Shown here piece by piece: positions 1 through 12,517 of a stretch of 64,000 nucleotides of DNA. The position numbers and the translations under genes were made by a program. The DNA is taken from assembly GCF_015627125.1 (NCBI RefSeq), contig NZ_VTDO01000001.1:372001-436000 (forward strand), given 5' to 3'. Source of the stretch: Acinetobacter rathckeae. GTDB taxonomy: Bacteria; Pseudomonadota; Gammaproteobacteria; Pseudomonadales; Moraxellaceae. The notes beneath the pieces are model-generated. The model was not told where the DNA came from. It made no database searches and was given only the letters and a program-made list of their open reading frames with translations. The stretch's first letter is position 1, and each line of letters begins with the position of its first letter.

Positions 1-2917
1 GTTCAATCAGTTGTGGTAGTTCATTTTGCTGATAGGTAATGATGTGAAGTACAGGGCCAAAGACTTCTCGTTCTAAATCATCTAAGTTTGGTAGTTCAAT
101 CACGGTTGGTGGTATGAATGTGCCTTGAGTTGATGCATTTTGACTGGATGCATCATCAAAAGTGTACTGATGTACTGCATAACCTTTGGTCTTCATTTTT
201 TCAATATGACGTTGAATGGTTTGCTGTGCTTCAGCATCAATCACAGGCCCAATGTCGGTTTGTAAAAAATGAGGGTTGCCTAAACGTAGCTGTTGCATTG
301 CACCTTTGAGCATGGTTTGAATAGATGCTGCACAGTCTTTTTGTAAGCATAAAATACGCAGAGCAGAACAGCGTTGACCTGCACTGTCAAATGCAGAGCT
401 GACCACATCAAGCACGACTTGTTCTGTGAGTGCCGATGAGTCAACTATCATGGCATTTTGACCCCCTGTTTCTGCAATAAGTGTGACAGGGTTACCTTCA
501 GGTGTGAGGCGTTTTGCTGTGGTTTTTTGCAAAATTTTGGCGACTTCAGTTGAACCTGTAAACATAATGCCATGAATACGTTCATCGGCACTGAGCGCTG
601 CGCCGACGCTTGCACCATCACCTGGTAAAAATTGTAAAGTAGCTTCAGGTACACCCGCTTGATGTAGCATTTTGACGGCTTGATATGCCACAAGTGGGGT
701 TTGTTCAGCAGGTTTTGCTAATACGCAGTTACCTGTAACCAGTGCCGCTGCAACTTGTCCTGTAAAAATCGCCAATGGGAAGTTCCACGGGCTAATACAC
801 AGTACATTACCTAGTGGTTTAATGTTTGTATCAAATGTATGCGCTTGTTTGGCGTAGTAACGCAAGAAGTCGATGGCCTCTCTAACTTCTGCAATGGCAT
901 TGGCATAGGTTTTACCACTTTCACGACATAACAATACCATCAGCTCTAGCAGTTGATCTTGCATCGTGTTTGCGGCTGTTTCTAAATACATCGCACGCTG
1001 TGCTGGTGTGGTGTTTGCCCAAGCGTGTTGAGTGTTTTGTGCTTGCTCTAAGGCTGTGTTGACATCTTGGATATCTGCTTCAATCACATGACCAACAATA
1101 TCTTGGTGCTGTGATGGGTTGAGGACCTCTTTTGCTGCCGTGTTGTATTCAGTTGCAGTTTTGTTTGCAATAAGAGGAGTTGCTTGCCATTGATGCTGCT
1201 GTAGTTGTTTTGCAACGTGGTTAAGCTGGGTTAAGCAGCTGTCATTTGCTAAATCAAAACCTGCTGAGTTGATGCGTCCCAAACTATAGAGGTCTTTTGG
1301 TAAGCAAATTGAGGGATGTTTTGCACCAATGACGTGTTCTTTGCTGGCTGCTGCTTCAATGTCTTGGATTGGTGATTGAATCAATTCTTCGATTTTGACC
1401 GATTTGTCTGAAATACGGTTCACGAAAGATGTATTTGCACCATTTTCAAGCAATCTACGCACCAAATAAGCAAGCAGTGTTTCATGGTTGCCCACAGGTG
1501 CATAAATACGACAAGGTACACCCAGTGCAAACACCACTTGTTTGTAAAGTGGCTCGCCCATGCCATGTAAGCATTGGAACTCGTATTGGGTTGGATAATA
1601 CTTTTCTGGTTCAGCAAGATGGTAAATGGTTGCTAATGTTTGTGCATTATGTGTTGCAAACTGTGGGTAAATGGCTTCGGGCGCTGCCAACAGCTTTTTT
1701 GCACAGGCTAAATATGACAGGTCTGTATGTACTTTACGGGTAAATACAGGGTAGTCTGACATGCCTTCTACTTGTGCTTTTTTAATTTCGCTGTCCCAAT
1801 ATGCACCTTTAACAAGGCGAATCATTAAGCGTTTTTCGCTACGTTTAGCAAGGTCTATGATGTAATCAATTAAAAAGAAACAGCGTTTTTGGTATGCTTG
1901 AATCACAAATCCAATACCATTCCAACCTGCAAGTTCAGGTTCAAAACATAAACGCTCAAGCAATTCTAAAGAGAGCTCAAGGCGTTCACTTTCTTCTGCA
2001 TCAATGTTTAAGCCAATGTTATACTGTTTTGCAAGCAGTGCGAGTTCAACAATACGTGGGTATAGTTCGTCATGTACTCGGTCGGTTTGTGCACGTTGGT
2101 AGCGAGGGTGGAGTGCAGAAAGTTTAATAGAAATGCCTGCACTGGCATATACGCCTTTGTTATTTGCAGATTTTCCAATCGCATGAATGGCTTGTTCATA
2201 GTCTTTCATGTAACGCTGCGCATCGTGCTCGGTGAGTGCGGCTTCACCAAGCATGTCATACGAGTATAAAAAGCCTGCTTGTTGCATCACCTTAGATTTT
2301 TCTAGGGCTTCTTGAATGGTTTCACCAGTCACAAACTGTTCACCCATCATACGCATAGCAACATCAACTGCTTTACGAATAATGCCTTGGCCACTGCGGG
2401 CTAAAATAGTGGTGAGTGTACTACTCATACTTTTACGTGTGGGTGTTGCCATAAGTTTGCCTGTGAGCATGAGCCCCCAAGCGGCTGCATTGACAAAAAC
2501 GAGGCTACTTTGGCCAACGTGTTCTTTCCAATTACCTTGATTAATTTTGTCTTTAATGAGGCGGTCACGTGTTGCGGCATCTGGAATGCGTAACAAAGCT
2601 TCAGCCAAACACATGAGTGCAATGCCTTCTTGTGATGAGAGGGAGAACTCTTGCAATAAGCCTTGCACAATGCCTGCTTTACCTGAAGCTTTGCTTTTTT
2701 CACGTAAATGTTCTGATAACTTGTATGCTAGATCATATATTTTTTGATTTAATTCAGTAGGAATCTGTGTAAATTCAAGTAATTCAGTCACGCTCTCACT
2801 TTCATCTGTGCGCCAGTGTGTATTAATGTTCTTTTGTAGTATTGTGTGTTCTGGAAGGTTTGTAATATCTTGGAAGATTGTAGGGCAAGGTGATGTAGTG
2901 TGATCTGGTGTGTTCAT
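1..2917 (-). CDS. putA: Bifunctional proline dehydrogenase / L-glutamate gamma-semialdehyde dehydrogenase, 5' part
   Basis: This enzyme oxidises proline to P5C (FAD domain) and then to glutamate (NAD domain). The gene runs off the left edge, so only about 972 N-terminal residues are visible. The protein starts MNTPDHTTS and shows the PutA helical arm, a proline dehydrogenase barrel (roughly residues 170-470, with the [13 protein letters not shown] strand) and most of the aldehyde dehydrogenase domain. Catalytic Glu is near 816 (AETGGQN) and catalytic Cys near 850 (AGQRCSALR). No ribbon-helix-helix DNA-binding domain precedes the arm, unlike E. coli PutA, so it is probably not its own repressor. 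The divergent Lrp-type gene next door is the natural regulator candidate. The start is supported by AGGA about 9 nt upstream. Confidence 0.95.
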   Translation of the reverse strand, partial: MNTPDHTTSPCPTIFQDITNLPEHTILQKNINTHWRTDESESVTELLEFTQIPTELNQKIYDLAYKLSEHLREKSKASGKAGIVQGLLQEFSLSSQEGIALMCLAEALLRIPDAATRDRLIKDKINQGNWKEHVGQSSLVFVNAAAWGLMLTGKLMATPTRKSMSSTLTTILARSGQGIIRKAVDVAMRMMGEQFVTGETIQEALEKSKVMQQAGFLYSYDMLGEAALTEHDAQRYMKDYEQAIHAIGKSANNKGVYASAGISIKLSALHPRYQRAQTDRVHDELYPRIVELALLAKQYNIGLNIDAEESERLELSLELLERLCFEPELAGWNGIGFVIQAYQKRCFFLIDYIIDLAKRSEKRLMIRLVKGAYWDSEIKKAQVEGMSDYPVFTRKVHTDLSYLACAKKLLAAPEAIYPQFATHNAQTLATIYHLAEPEKYYPTQYEFQCLHGMGEPLYKQVVFALGVPCRIYAPVGNHETLLAYLVRRLLENGANTSFVNRISDKSVKIEELIQSPIQDIEAAASKEHVIGAKHPSICLPKDLYSLGRINSAGFDLANDSCLTQLNHVAKQLQQHQWQATPLIANKTATEYNTAAKEVLNPSQHQDIVGHVIEADIQDVNTALEQAQNTQHAWANTTPAQRAMYLETAANTMQDQLLELMVLLCRESGKTYANAIAEVREAIDFLRYYAKQAHTFDTNIKPLGNVLCISPWNFPLAIFTGQVAAALVTGNCVLAKPAEQTPLVAYQAVKMLHQAGVPEATLQFLPGDGASVGAALSADERIHGIMFTGSTEVAKILQKTTAKRLTPEGNPVTLIAETGGQNAMIVDSSALTEQVVLDVVSSAFDSAGQRCSALRILCLQKDCAASIQTMLKGAMQQLRLGNPHFLQTDIGPVIDAEAQQTIQRHIEKMKTKGYAVHQYTFDDASSQNASTQGTFIPPTVIELPNLDDLEREVFGPVLHIITYQQNELPQLIE

Positions 2918-3036
2918 GAGATGACGTCCTAGCATATGTAACAGTAAATAGTGGTTTTTGGTTTATAAAATAAATCATTGCAAAAAATATGCCGAATAAC
3001 TCACTATATTTTTAATTTTTTTTAGGTAAATATTTT

Positions 3037-3537
3037 ATGGCTGATGGAGATGCATCACTAGATCGTATTGATCTTAAAATTCTTGATTTATTGCAAAAAG
3101 ATGGGCGTATATCAAATACGAAATTGGCTGAAGCAGTCAATCTTTCCCCAACCGCAGTGCTTGCAAGAGTGCAACGTTTGGTTGCAGATAGTTATATTTT
3201 GGGATACTACGCACATTTAAACCCAGAAAAGCTCAATGCGGGCTTTTTAGTGTTTGTAGAAATATTACTTGATAAAACGACGCCGAATGTTTTAGATGAG
3301 TTTGTGGAGGCAGCACGTAATTATCCTGAAGTTATAGAGTGCCACATGATTAGTGGTGGTTTTGACTTTTTAGTTAAAGTGCGTAGTAAAAATATGGATG
3401 ATTTTCGCCGTATTGCTGGTAATGTCATTTGGAAGCTACCAGGAGTAAAAGAAACCCGTAGTTATCCTGTGATGCAAATGGTGAAAGAGGGGCAACAAAT
3501 TAAAATCTTATCTAAAACAGATAAGGCTAAACGATAA
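3037..3537 (+). CDS. Lrp/AsnC-family regulator, probable proline-catabolism regulator
   Basis: This 166-aa protein has an N-terminal winged HTH (LDRIDLKILDLLQKDGRIS, then LAEAVNLSPTAVLARVQRL) and a C-terminal RAM/AsnC ligand-binding domain (VIECHMISGGFDFLVKV). That is the full family length. It is transcribed away from putA across a 119-bp gap. This matches the PutR-putA arrangement known from alphaproteobacteria, where an Lrp-type protein activates putA in response to proline. The PutR role is inferred from position; the family assignment is secure. The gene ends at a hairpin shared with the convergent lipoprotein gene. Confidence 0.9.
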   Translation: MADGDASLDRIDLKILDLLQKDGRISNTKLAEAVNLSPTAVLARVQRLVADSYILGYYAHLNPEKLNAGFLVFVEILLDKTTPNVLDEFVEAARNYPEVIECHMISGGFDFLVKVRSKNMDDFRRIAGNVIWKLPGVKETRSYPVMQMVKEGQQIKILSKTDKAKR

Positions 3538-3557
3538 ATTATTTTTATTTAAAGTAA

Positions 3558-3583
3558 AATAGCCAATATTTGTATTGGCTATT
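3558..3583. terminator. Bidirectional terminator between the Lrp regulator and the lipoprotein gene
   Basis: A perfect 11-bp stem (AATAGCCAATA / TATTGGCTATT) with a TTTG loop lies in the 59-bp gap between two convergent genes. T-rich tails occur on both strands. Confidence 0.75.
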
Positions 3584-3596
3584 GATTTGACTTAAA

Positions 3597-4100
3597 TTAA
3601 TTTTTGAGTGCAGGTTGTGCTGCTGCAATTGCGGCTGCAACAGCGTCATCTTCAGATAAATGAGTGGTTGATTTTTTGTGTTTCACAGGTTCTGTTGTTG
3701 CCACTTTCTCAGTAGTGACTTCAGGTGTTTTGGGTGTGTCATCTTTTACAGCACGGCGAACTTCTGTGGTTGTGTATTCTGTTTCAGTACGTTCAACAGT
3801 GGCTGTTTTCTCTGGTATGCTTTCGCTGTCATGGTGTTTGTGACGTGGTTTTTCTTTCGGCTTTTCTGCAGGTTCAGCCATAATGCTAGAGGCTTCATCT
3901 TTTGTAAGGCCTTGAGTTGGCTCGGCAGTCGCTTTTGTGAGTGGTTGTAATGGTTCAGATGCAGGGTTTTTTGCGACTGGGGTTTCATTTGTTGTTTGGT
4001 TTTCTGTCGCTTGTGTGTCGTGTTGTTCTTTTTTAGAGCAAGCCACGAGAATAAGACAAGCGGCGATAGCAGTACCAATAAAAATTGTTTTCTTCATCAT
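3597..4100 (-). CDS. Putative Thr/Glu/Lys-rich lipoprotein
   Basis: This 167-aa protein has a lipoprotein signal: charged MMKK, a hydrophobic run, then lipobox LVAC with Cys21. The mature part is low-complexity and rich in Thr, Glu, Pro and Lys, with a KPKEKPRHKHH stretch in the middle. It looks like an extended, surface-tethered or periplasm-spanning tail and has no recognisable catalytic domain. I do not recognise a family. It stands alone on the reverse strand between an Lrp gene and pyrG. Confidence 0.75.
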   Translation of the reverse strand: MMKKTIFIGTAIAACLILVACSKKEQHDTQATENQTTNETPVAKNPASEPLQPLTKATAEPTQGLTKDEASSIMAEPAEKPKEKPRHKHHDSESIPEKTATVERTETEYTTTEVRRAVKDDTPKTPEVTTEKVATTEPVKHKKSTTHLSEDDAVAAAIAAAQPALKN

Positions 4101-4297
4101 TTTTGCGATTCTAATTAAGTATTGACTTGCTCATTATAACAAAAAAACAGATAAGAGCATGATGCAGGTTTATATTTCATGTCATTTTATTGTAGATAAT
4201 ATGGACGACTGCAAATAGTTGTGTGAATAGATGCTGAATGACTTTGCTTAAAAGGGCAGAGTAAAGTAAAATTATCCAACATTGCATGCCAATTTAG

Positions 4298-5956
<1,659 letters not shown>

Positions 5957-5980
5957 GAAAACTCAATTTAGGAAGTTTAA

Positions 5981-8165
<2,185 letters not shown>

Positions 8166-8171
8166 TTTAAT

Positions 8172-8573
8172 ATGATCACTTTTTTTAAAGAGACATTAAA
8201 CTCTTTTTCAAGTGCATTTATTCTGGGGCTTGCGATCATTTTGGTCGCAAGCTTTCAGTATATGTACTGGTTTGGAGAGGGTGGTTATTATGACCATCAG
8301 CACTTAATGCAACAAATTCAGCAACAGGCAGATACGAATAATACGTTGCGTGAGCGTAACCGTGTTTTAGGTGCAGAAGTTTATGATCTCAAAAATGGTG
8401 CTGAAGCGGTTGAAGAACATGCTCGCTTAGATTTAGGCTTAATTAAGCCCAATGAAACATTTATTCAAATGAGTACTTTAAGTGCTCCACAGTTGCAACA
8501 ACAATACATTCCACCTCCTGCTAATAGTAAAGACCCAACCAATGAAGACGAAGACAGCCCCGATCTCCACTAA
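8172..8573 (+). CDS. ftsB: Cell division protein FtsB
   Basis: FtsB is the bitopic division protein that forms the FtsQ-FtsL-FtsB complex at the septum. The 133-aa protein has a short cytoplasmic N-terminus, one membrane span (about residues 13-32, AFILGLAIILVASFQYMYWF) and a periplasmic coiled coil (HLMQQIQQQADTNNTLRERN). The conserved LGAEVYDLKNGAEAVEEHAR segment and a Pro/Asp-rich tail follow. It is a little longer than E. coli FtsB (103 aa) because of this tail. It follows eno by 6 nt and overlaps ispD; the eno-ftsB-ispD order is conserved. Confidence 0.93.
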   Translation: MITFFKETLNSFSSAFILGLAIILVASFQYMYWFGEGGYYDHQHLMQQIQQQADTNNTLRERNRVLGAEVYDLKNGAEAVEEHARLDLGLIKPNETFIQMSTLSAPQLQQQYIPPPANSKDPTNEDEDSPDLH

Positions 8574-9267
8574 AATATGGGCAGTGATTCCTGCAGCAGG
8601 TTCAGGAAGCAGATTTTCTAAAACTGAATTAAAACAATACCAAACCATTCAAAATAAAACTGTGCTAGAGCACAGTGTAGATGCCATGTTCCAATTGCCT
8701 TTAGTTGGTTGTGTATTGGCCGTAGATTCAAATGATCAACATATTCATCAGATTCAGTTTAGCCATAAAGATAAAATACACTTTTGTACAGGTGGTACAG
8801 AGCGTGTTCACTCTGTATTAAACGCACTGTATTATTTGTCGAATATTGCTTCACCTAATGATTGGGTATTAGTGCATGATGCCGCAAGACCATGTGTGCA
8901 TAAAGAGAGTTTATTTGCTTTAGTAGAAGATGCTCAAAGATATGGGCACAGTGTTATTTTGGCGACACCTGTGCGTGATACATTAAAGAAAGTATCAGCC
9001 CAAAACATTGAACATACCGTGCCTCGTGACGGCTTATGGCAAGCTCAAACACCACAAATGGCCGAGCTAGGTGCTTTAATTGAGGCATTGGAACAGGGTC
9101 TAGCGAACCAAGTGACGATTACCGATGAAGCCAGTGCGTTAGAAGCAAGCGGAACAGCTGTTCGTGTGGTAATGGGGCGTTCAGACAATATAAAAATTAC
9201 ATATCCCGAAGATTTACAGTTTGCTCGTTTAGTTTTAGATGCGAAAAAAATGACAACGGTATCATAA
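8542..9267 (+). CDS. ispD: 2-C-methyl-D-erythritol 4-phosphate cytidylyltransferase
   Basis: IspD couples CTP to MEP in the non-mevalonate isoprenoid pathway. From the chosen ATG (MKTKTAPISTKIWAV) the protein is 241 aa, the normal size. Motifs are PAAGSGSRFSKTELKQY (CTP binding), VHDAARPCV and ITDEASALE. The start lies inside ftsB, giving a 32-bp overlap; a start further upstream adds unrelated residues. Unlike in many relatives, ispF is not directly downstream: a reverse-strand gene separates them. Confidence 0.96.
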   Translation: MKTKTAPISTKIWAVIPAAGSGSRFSKTELKQYQTIQNKTVLEHSVDAMFQLPLVGCVLAVDSNDQHIHQIQFSHKDKIHFCTGGTERVHSVLNALYYLSNIASPNDWVLVHDAARPCVHKESLFALVEDAQRYGHSVILATPVRDTLKKVSAQNIEHTVPRDGLWQAQTPQMAELGALIEALEQGLANQVTITDEASALEASGTAVRVVMGRSDNIKITYPEDLQFARLVLDAKKMTTVS

Positions 9268-9268
9268 C

Positions 9269-9874
9269 CTAGTCATATCTGCGGTAGTTACCCGCAAAAA
9301 GCTGACATTTTTTTTGTTCACTCTGTATATTTAATAATGCCTTGCTTAATTTGATGTTATAGCGACAACCATCTTCATTATTGGTGATGTTATCTAGGTC
9401 TGCACTTTGGCTATAGGCCAAGAAATGCTGTTTCATTTGATATTGGTGGGTGTAGGCATAACCATCTATTTTTAGTTTATTTTGTTCTAGCTGATGTATT
9501 TGTAAGTAAGCATGTCGAGTGGCTACTTTGCCATGTTGATATTGAATAAAGTGTTGCGTGAGCGTTTGATTAAGCGTGGCAAATTCATTGAGCTCTTGAG
9601 TACGTTGAGCCAATTGTTCTGATAAGCATGGTTTGGTTTTACATGACAACATACGCTTTTGCCATAAGATGTGTGTCATGTCTAAAATAGATAGTGGTGC
9701 ATTACTGACAAATTGAGTGTGTTTCGACAGGGTGAGTATTTGTTGTTTTTCTAGATTTATCGCATCACACAAACGTTTTGTGGAACACAAGTGGTCTGCA
9801 TATACCTGAGTAGACAGCCCATATATCAGCAATATTGAGCCTATTTTTTTGACATCGTTAAAAACCAAATGCAT
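9269..9874 (-). CDS. Secreted LprI/DUF1311-like protein
   Basis: This 201-aa protein has a signal peptide ending around ...STQVYA-DHLC. It carries paired cysteines (CSTKRLC and SCKTKPC) and the segment ILWQKRMLSCKTKPCLSEQLAQRTQEL. That segment resembles the Trp-Arg-Cys-Cys-Leu-Arg pattern of the lysozyme-inhibitor LprI/DUF1311 group. The assignment rests on this pattern only. The gene is inserted on the opposite strand between ispD (1 bp from its stop) and ispF. It is probably periplasmic or secreted. Confidence 0.55.
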   Translation of the reverse strand: MHLVFNDVKKIGSILLIYGLSTQVYADHLCSTKRLCDAINLEKQQILTLSKHTQFVSNAPLSILDMTHILWQKRMLSCKTKPCLSEQLAQRTQELNEFATLNQTLTQHFIQYQHGKVATRHAYLQIHQLEQNKLKIDGYAYTHQYQMKQHFLAYSQSADLDNITNNEDGCRYNIKLSKALLNIQSEQKKCQLFAGNYRRYD

Positions 9875-9969
9875 GTGTACAAATACTTCAATAATTTAAT
9901 GCTCATGCTAATATAGCGAAATCGTACTAATGAATACAAGAATTCATTTTTCTTTCAAGGATATTTATT

Positions 9970-10455
9970 GTGGTTGCAAAAATAAGGATTGGTCAGGGTC
10001 TAGATGTTCATGCATTTGAGGAAGGTGATTTTGTGACTTTGGCAGGGTTACAAATACCACATACGCAAGGCTTAAAGGCTCATTCAGATGGTGATGTGGT
10101 GCTACATGCACTCAGTGATGCTTTGTTAGGTGCATTGGCACTTGGTGATATTGGACAACATTTTCCAGATACAGATGAGGCATTTAAAGGGGCAGATAGC
10201 CGTATTTTACTTAAAAAAGTGTATCAGCTCATCCGTGAGCATGGTTATCATTTAGGCAATGCTGATATGACGGTTGCTTGTGAACGTCCAAAACTTGCTA
10301 AACATAACTTAGCTATGCGTCAGAGCATTGCTGACGTATTAGAGGTTGATGTTTCACAAATTAGTATGAAAGCCACAACAACCGAACAACTTGGCTTTAC
10401 AGGTCGCCAAGAGGGCATTTTATCGACCGCAACGGTATTACTTTTTGCTGACTAG
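9970..10455 (+). CDS. ispF: 2-C-methyl-D-erythritol 2,4-cyclodiphosphate synthase
   Basis: IspF forms MEcPP in the non-mevalonate isoprenoid pathway. The 161-aa protein starts at GTG with AAGGA 8 nt upstream. Metal-binding GQGLDVHAF and [25 protein letters not shown] are present, as is the C-terminal [17 protein letters not shown] signature. Its stop overlaps the stop of the convergent phosphatase-like gene by 4 nt, so no terminator separates them. Confidence 0.97.
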   Translation: MVAKIRIGQGLDVHAFEEGDFVTLAGLQIPHTQGLKAHSDGDVVLHALSDALLGALALGDIGQHFPDTDEAFKGADSRILLKKVYQLIREHGYHLGNADMTVACERPKLAKHNLAMRQSIADVLEVDVSQISMKATTTEQLGFTGRQEGILSTATVLLFAD

Positions 10456-10982
10456 TTGTGTTGACAGCATAAGTTTTGTAACTCTTGGGTGGCTTTACGA
10501 CCTTGAAGTTGTAAAGCCACATTATGTACAAGCCCAGTCCATGTTTCATTCAGTTCCCACACTTGTTCAAGCAGTTGCTGAGCTTCAACCATATCCATAC
10601 CCATATAGTATTGTCTATACAAATAAACGAGTGCACTCACACGTAAGTTTTTCGCACAATGTACCCACACACTTTGGGTTTGTACTAAAAAATCAATGGT
10701 ATCTAAGGCAAAGAGTGCTTGTTCAGGCGCAGGGGTTTCCCAAGATATTGGCAGTTGAATATAGTTTAAGCCTAAATCTAAACAAATATGGTCTTCATTG
10801 GTCAGGTGATCAGGTGAATCGCCTAACGCTAAGTTAATGACGGTGGAAATACCATATTCCTTAATATGTTGAAGTTGCTCAGCACTTGGTTGCCCCGACG
10901 TAAATAAATGCTCATGTACATATTGAAAACTTGGGATTTGACTCAGTTGTTTTTCGAGATGATTTTTCATAATTTTTTTCAT
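10452..10982 (-). CDS. DUF442-type (beta-lactamase-hydrolase-like) phosphatase protein
   Basis: This 176-aa cytoplasmic protein has the fold motifs of the DUF442/BLH tyrosine-phosphatase-like group: [35 protein letters not shown] and [11 protein letters not shown]. The loop has Cys and Arg separated by four residues (CAKNLR), not the five of classical CX5R phosphatases, so activity cannot be assumed. Two starts are possible, the given ATG or one 12 nt downstream (MKNHLEKQ); neither has a clear ribosome-binding site. A terminator of the upstream aroG gene lies just before the start, so it probably has its own promoter or depends on read-through. Confidence 0.75.
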   Translation of the reverse strand: MKKIMKNHLEKQLSQIPSFQYVHEHLFTSGQPSAEQLQHIKEYGISTVINLALGDSPDHLTNEDHICLDLGLNYIQLPISWETPAPEQALFALDTIDFLVQTQSVWVHCAKNLRVSALVYLYRQYYMGMDMVEAQQLLEQVWELNETWTGLVHNVALQLQGRKATQELQNLCCQHN

Positions 10983-10988
10983 AAAAAA

Positions 10989-11007
10989 ACGCCATCAATG
11001 ATGGCGT
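10989..11007 (-). terminator. aroG terminator
   Basis: Inverted repeat ACGCCAT / ATGGCGT (extendable to nine pairs) is followed on the reverse strand by seven Ts. It lies 10 nt past the aroG stop and only 6 nt before the ATG of the next reverse gene. Confidence 0.85.
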
Positions 11008-11016
11008 AAGTTGAGC

Positions 11017-12108
11017 TTAGCGATGTGGTAAAACATCTTTTAATGCATTGTGCATTTCTAATAGCACACTTTCAGTAGACTCCCAGTCTAAGCAACCGTC
11101 GGTGACAGATTTGCCGTACTCTAAGTCACATAACTGAGCAGGTATGTCCTGACGTCCACCTTTTAAATGACTTTCTACCATTAAACCAACAATAGAGGTA
11201 TTGCCATCCAAGATTTGTTCAGTCACATTTTTAAGTACCAATGGCTGTAAGTATGGGTCTTTATTTGAGTTGGCGTGACTGGCATCAATCATAATGTTTT
11301 TGCTAACTTTTGCTTTAATCAAGGCATTTTCTGCATTTGCCACTGATGTAGCGTCATAGTTTGGCTTGCCATTACCACCACGGAGTACAACGTGACCATA
11401 TTTATTACCACTGGTGCTAATAATTGCAACTTGACCGTCATTATTTAGGCCTAAGAAGTTATGACCATGTTCAACGGCTTGCATGGCATTAATTGCAACG
11501 GTAAGGCCACCATCTGTACCATTTTTAAAACCAACAGGTGAAGACAAACCTGATGACATTTCACGGTGTGTTTGGCTTTCGGTCGTACGAGCACCAATAG
11601 CAGACCATGAAATTAGATCTTGTAAATATTGTGGCGAGTTAGGGTCAAGTGCTTCAGTTGCACATGGTAGTCCTTTCTCATTGAGCTCAAGTAATAGTTT
11701 GCGGCCAATATGTAAGCCTTTTTCAATGTCGAAAGAGTCATCCATATTTGGGTCATTAATTAGACCTTTCCAGCCAACCGTGGTACGTGGTTTTTCAAAA
11801 TATACACGCATCACAATAAATAAGGTATCTTTTACTTTTTCGCTTAATGCCTTAAGACGATCTGCATATTCGTGTGCAGCTTTTGGGTCGTGAATAGAGC
11901 ACGGGCCAATCACAACAAAAATACGTTTATCTTCGCCATCTAAAATTTTACGAACGCTATCACGTCCTGAAACAACCGTTTGAGAGGCTTTTTCTGACAA
12001 AGGTAAAACTTTTTTAAGCTCAGCAGGTGTGATAAGGGTTTGAACATTACTAATATTGACGTCATCAATATTGTTTGAGGTAATAGAATGAGAGTCTGGA
12101 TTATTCAT
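11017..12108 (-). CDS. aroG: 3-deoxy-7-phosphoheptulonate (DAHP) synthase, class I
   Basis: This enzyme condenses PEP and erythrose 4-phosphate, the first step of the shikimate pathway. From ATG (MNNPDSHS) it is 363 aa. Motifs are VVIGPCSIHDPKAAHEYADR, MRVYFEKPRTTVGWKGL, GARTTESQTHREMSSGLS, GFKNGTDG and IMIDASHANSNKD, typical of the AroF/G/H type. Which aromatic amino acid inhibits it cannot be read safely. A GTG three codons upstream is possible, but neither start has an ideally spaced ribosome-binding site. It appears monocistronic, with a good terminator. Confidence 0.95.
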   Translation of the reverse strand: MNNPDSHSITSNNIDDVNISNVQTLITPAELKKVLPLSEKASQTVVSGRDSVRKILDGEDKRIFVVIGPCSIHDPKAAHEYADRLKALSEKVKDTLFIVMRVYFEKPRTTVGWKGLINDPNMDDSFDIEKGLHIGRKLLLELNEKGLPCATEALDPNSPQYLQDLISWSAIGARTTESQTHREMSSGLSSPVGFKNGTDGGLTVAINAMQAVEHGHNFLGLNNDGQVAIISTSGNKYGHVVLRGGNGKPNYDATSVANAENALIKAKVSKNIMIDASHANSNKDPYLQPLVLKNVTEQILDGNTSIVGLMVESHLKGGRQDIPAQLCDLEYGKSVTDGCLDWESTESVLLEMHNALKDVLPHR

Positions 12109-12235
12109 TGCCTTCACTAATTGCGAAATAAAGTAAGTAAGATGAAAGAACTATATAGGTCATGGCTGTAAAAAACAAATATTATCATACCGTGAACAAA
12201 TAAGTTTTTAAAATGGGCTTTAGTATGATCATGGC

Positions 12236-12517
12236 CTATTTTTTAGATTTTAGCGGATTATTTCTCAAAATAAGTAAAAATATGAGCGGTGTAGCAAAAA
12301 CCCACCAAGTGATAAACGCCACGCTATAACCATAGTCTTGTGCTAATAATATAAAGGCAGTTATACACAAAGTCACTGCAAGGGTTTTATATGCAGGAGG
12401 TTTTTTAGCAATAAAAGCCCACCTTGATTGAACGATTACTTTTTTTTGTTTATCACTGCTCAAATACAGTAAGTAAAAGGCAAAATAACTAATGAGGCAT
12501 GCAAGCAGTATAATCAT
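12236..12517 (-). CDS. DUF3325-type membrane protein, iron-uptake operon
   Basis: This 93-aa protein has three predicted membrane spans (N-terminal IILLACLISYFAFYLLYL, then LAVTLCITAFILLA and FATPLIFLLILR). Size, topology and position match DUF3325 proteins that accompany TonB receptors and PepSY proteins. It is the last gene of the receptor operon, and its start overlaps the stop of the PepSY gene by 4 nt, indicating translational coupling. Function is unknown; a role in handling ferrisiderophore at the inner membrane is inferred from context. Confidence 0.75.
   Translation of the reverse strand: MIILLACLISYFAFYLLYLSSDKQKKVIVQSRWAFIAKKPPAYKTLAVTLCITAFILLAQDYGYSVAFITWWVFATPLIFLLILRNNPLKSKK

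Noticed and set aside
11483..11893. 136-codon frame antisense to aroG
   Set aside because: Shadow of a conserved enzyme with no independent support.
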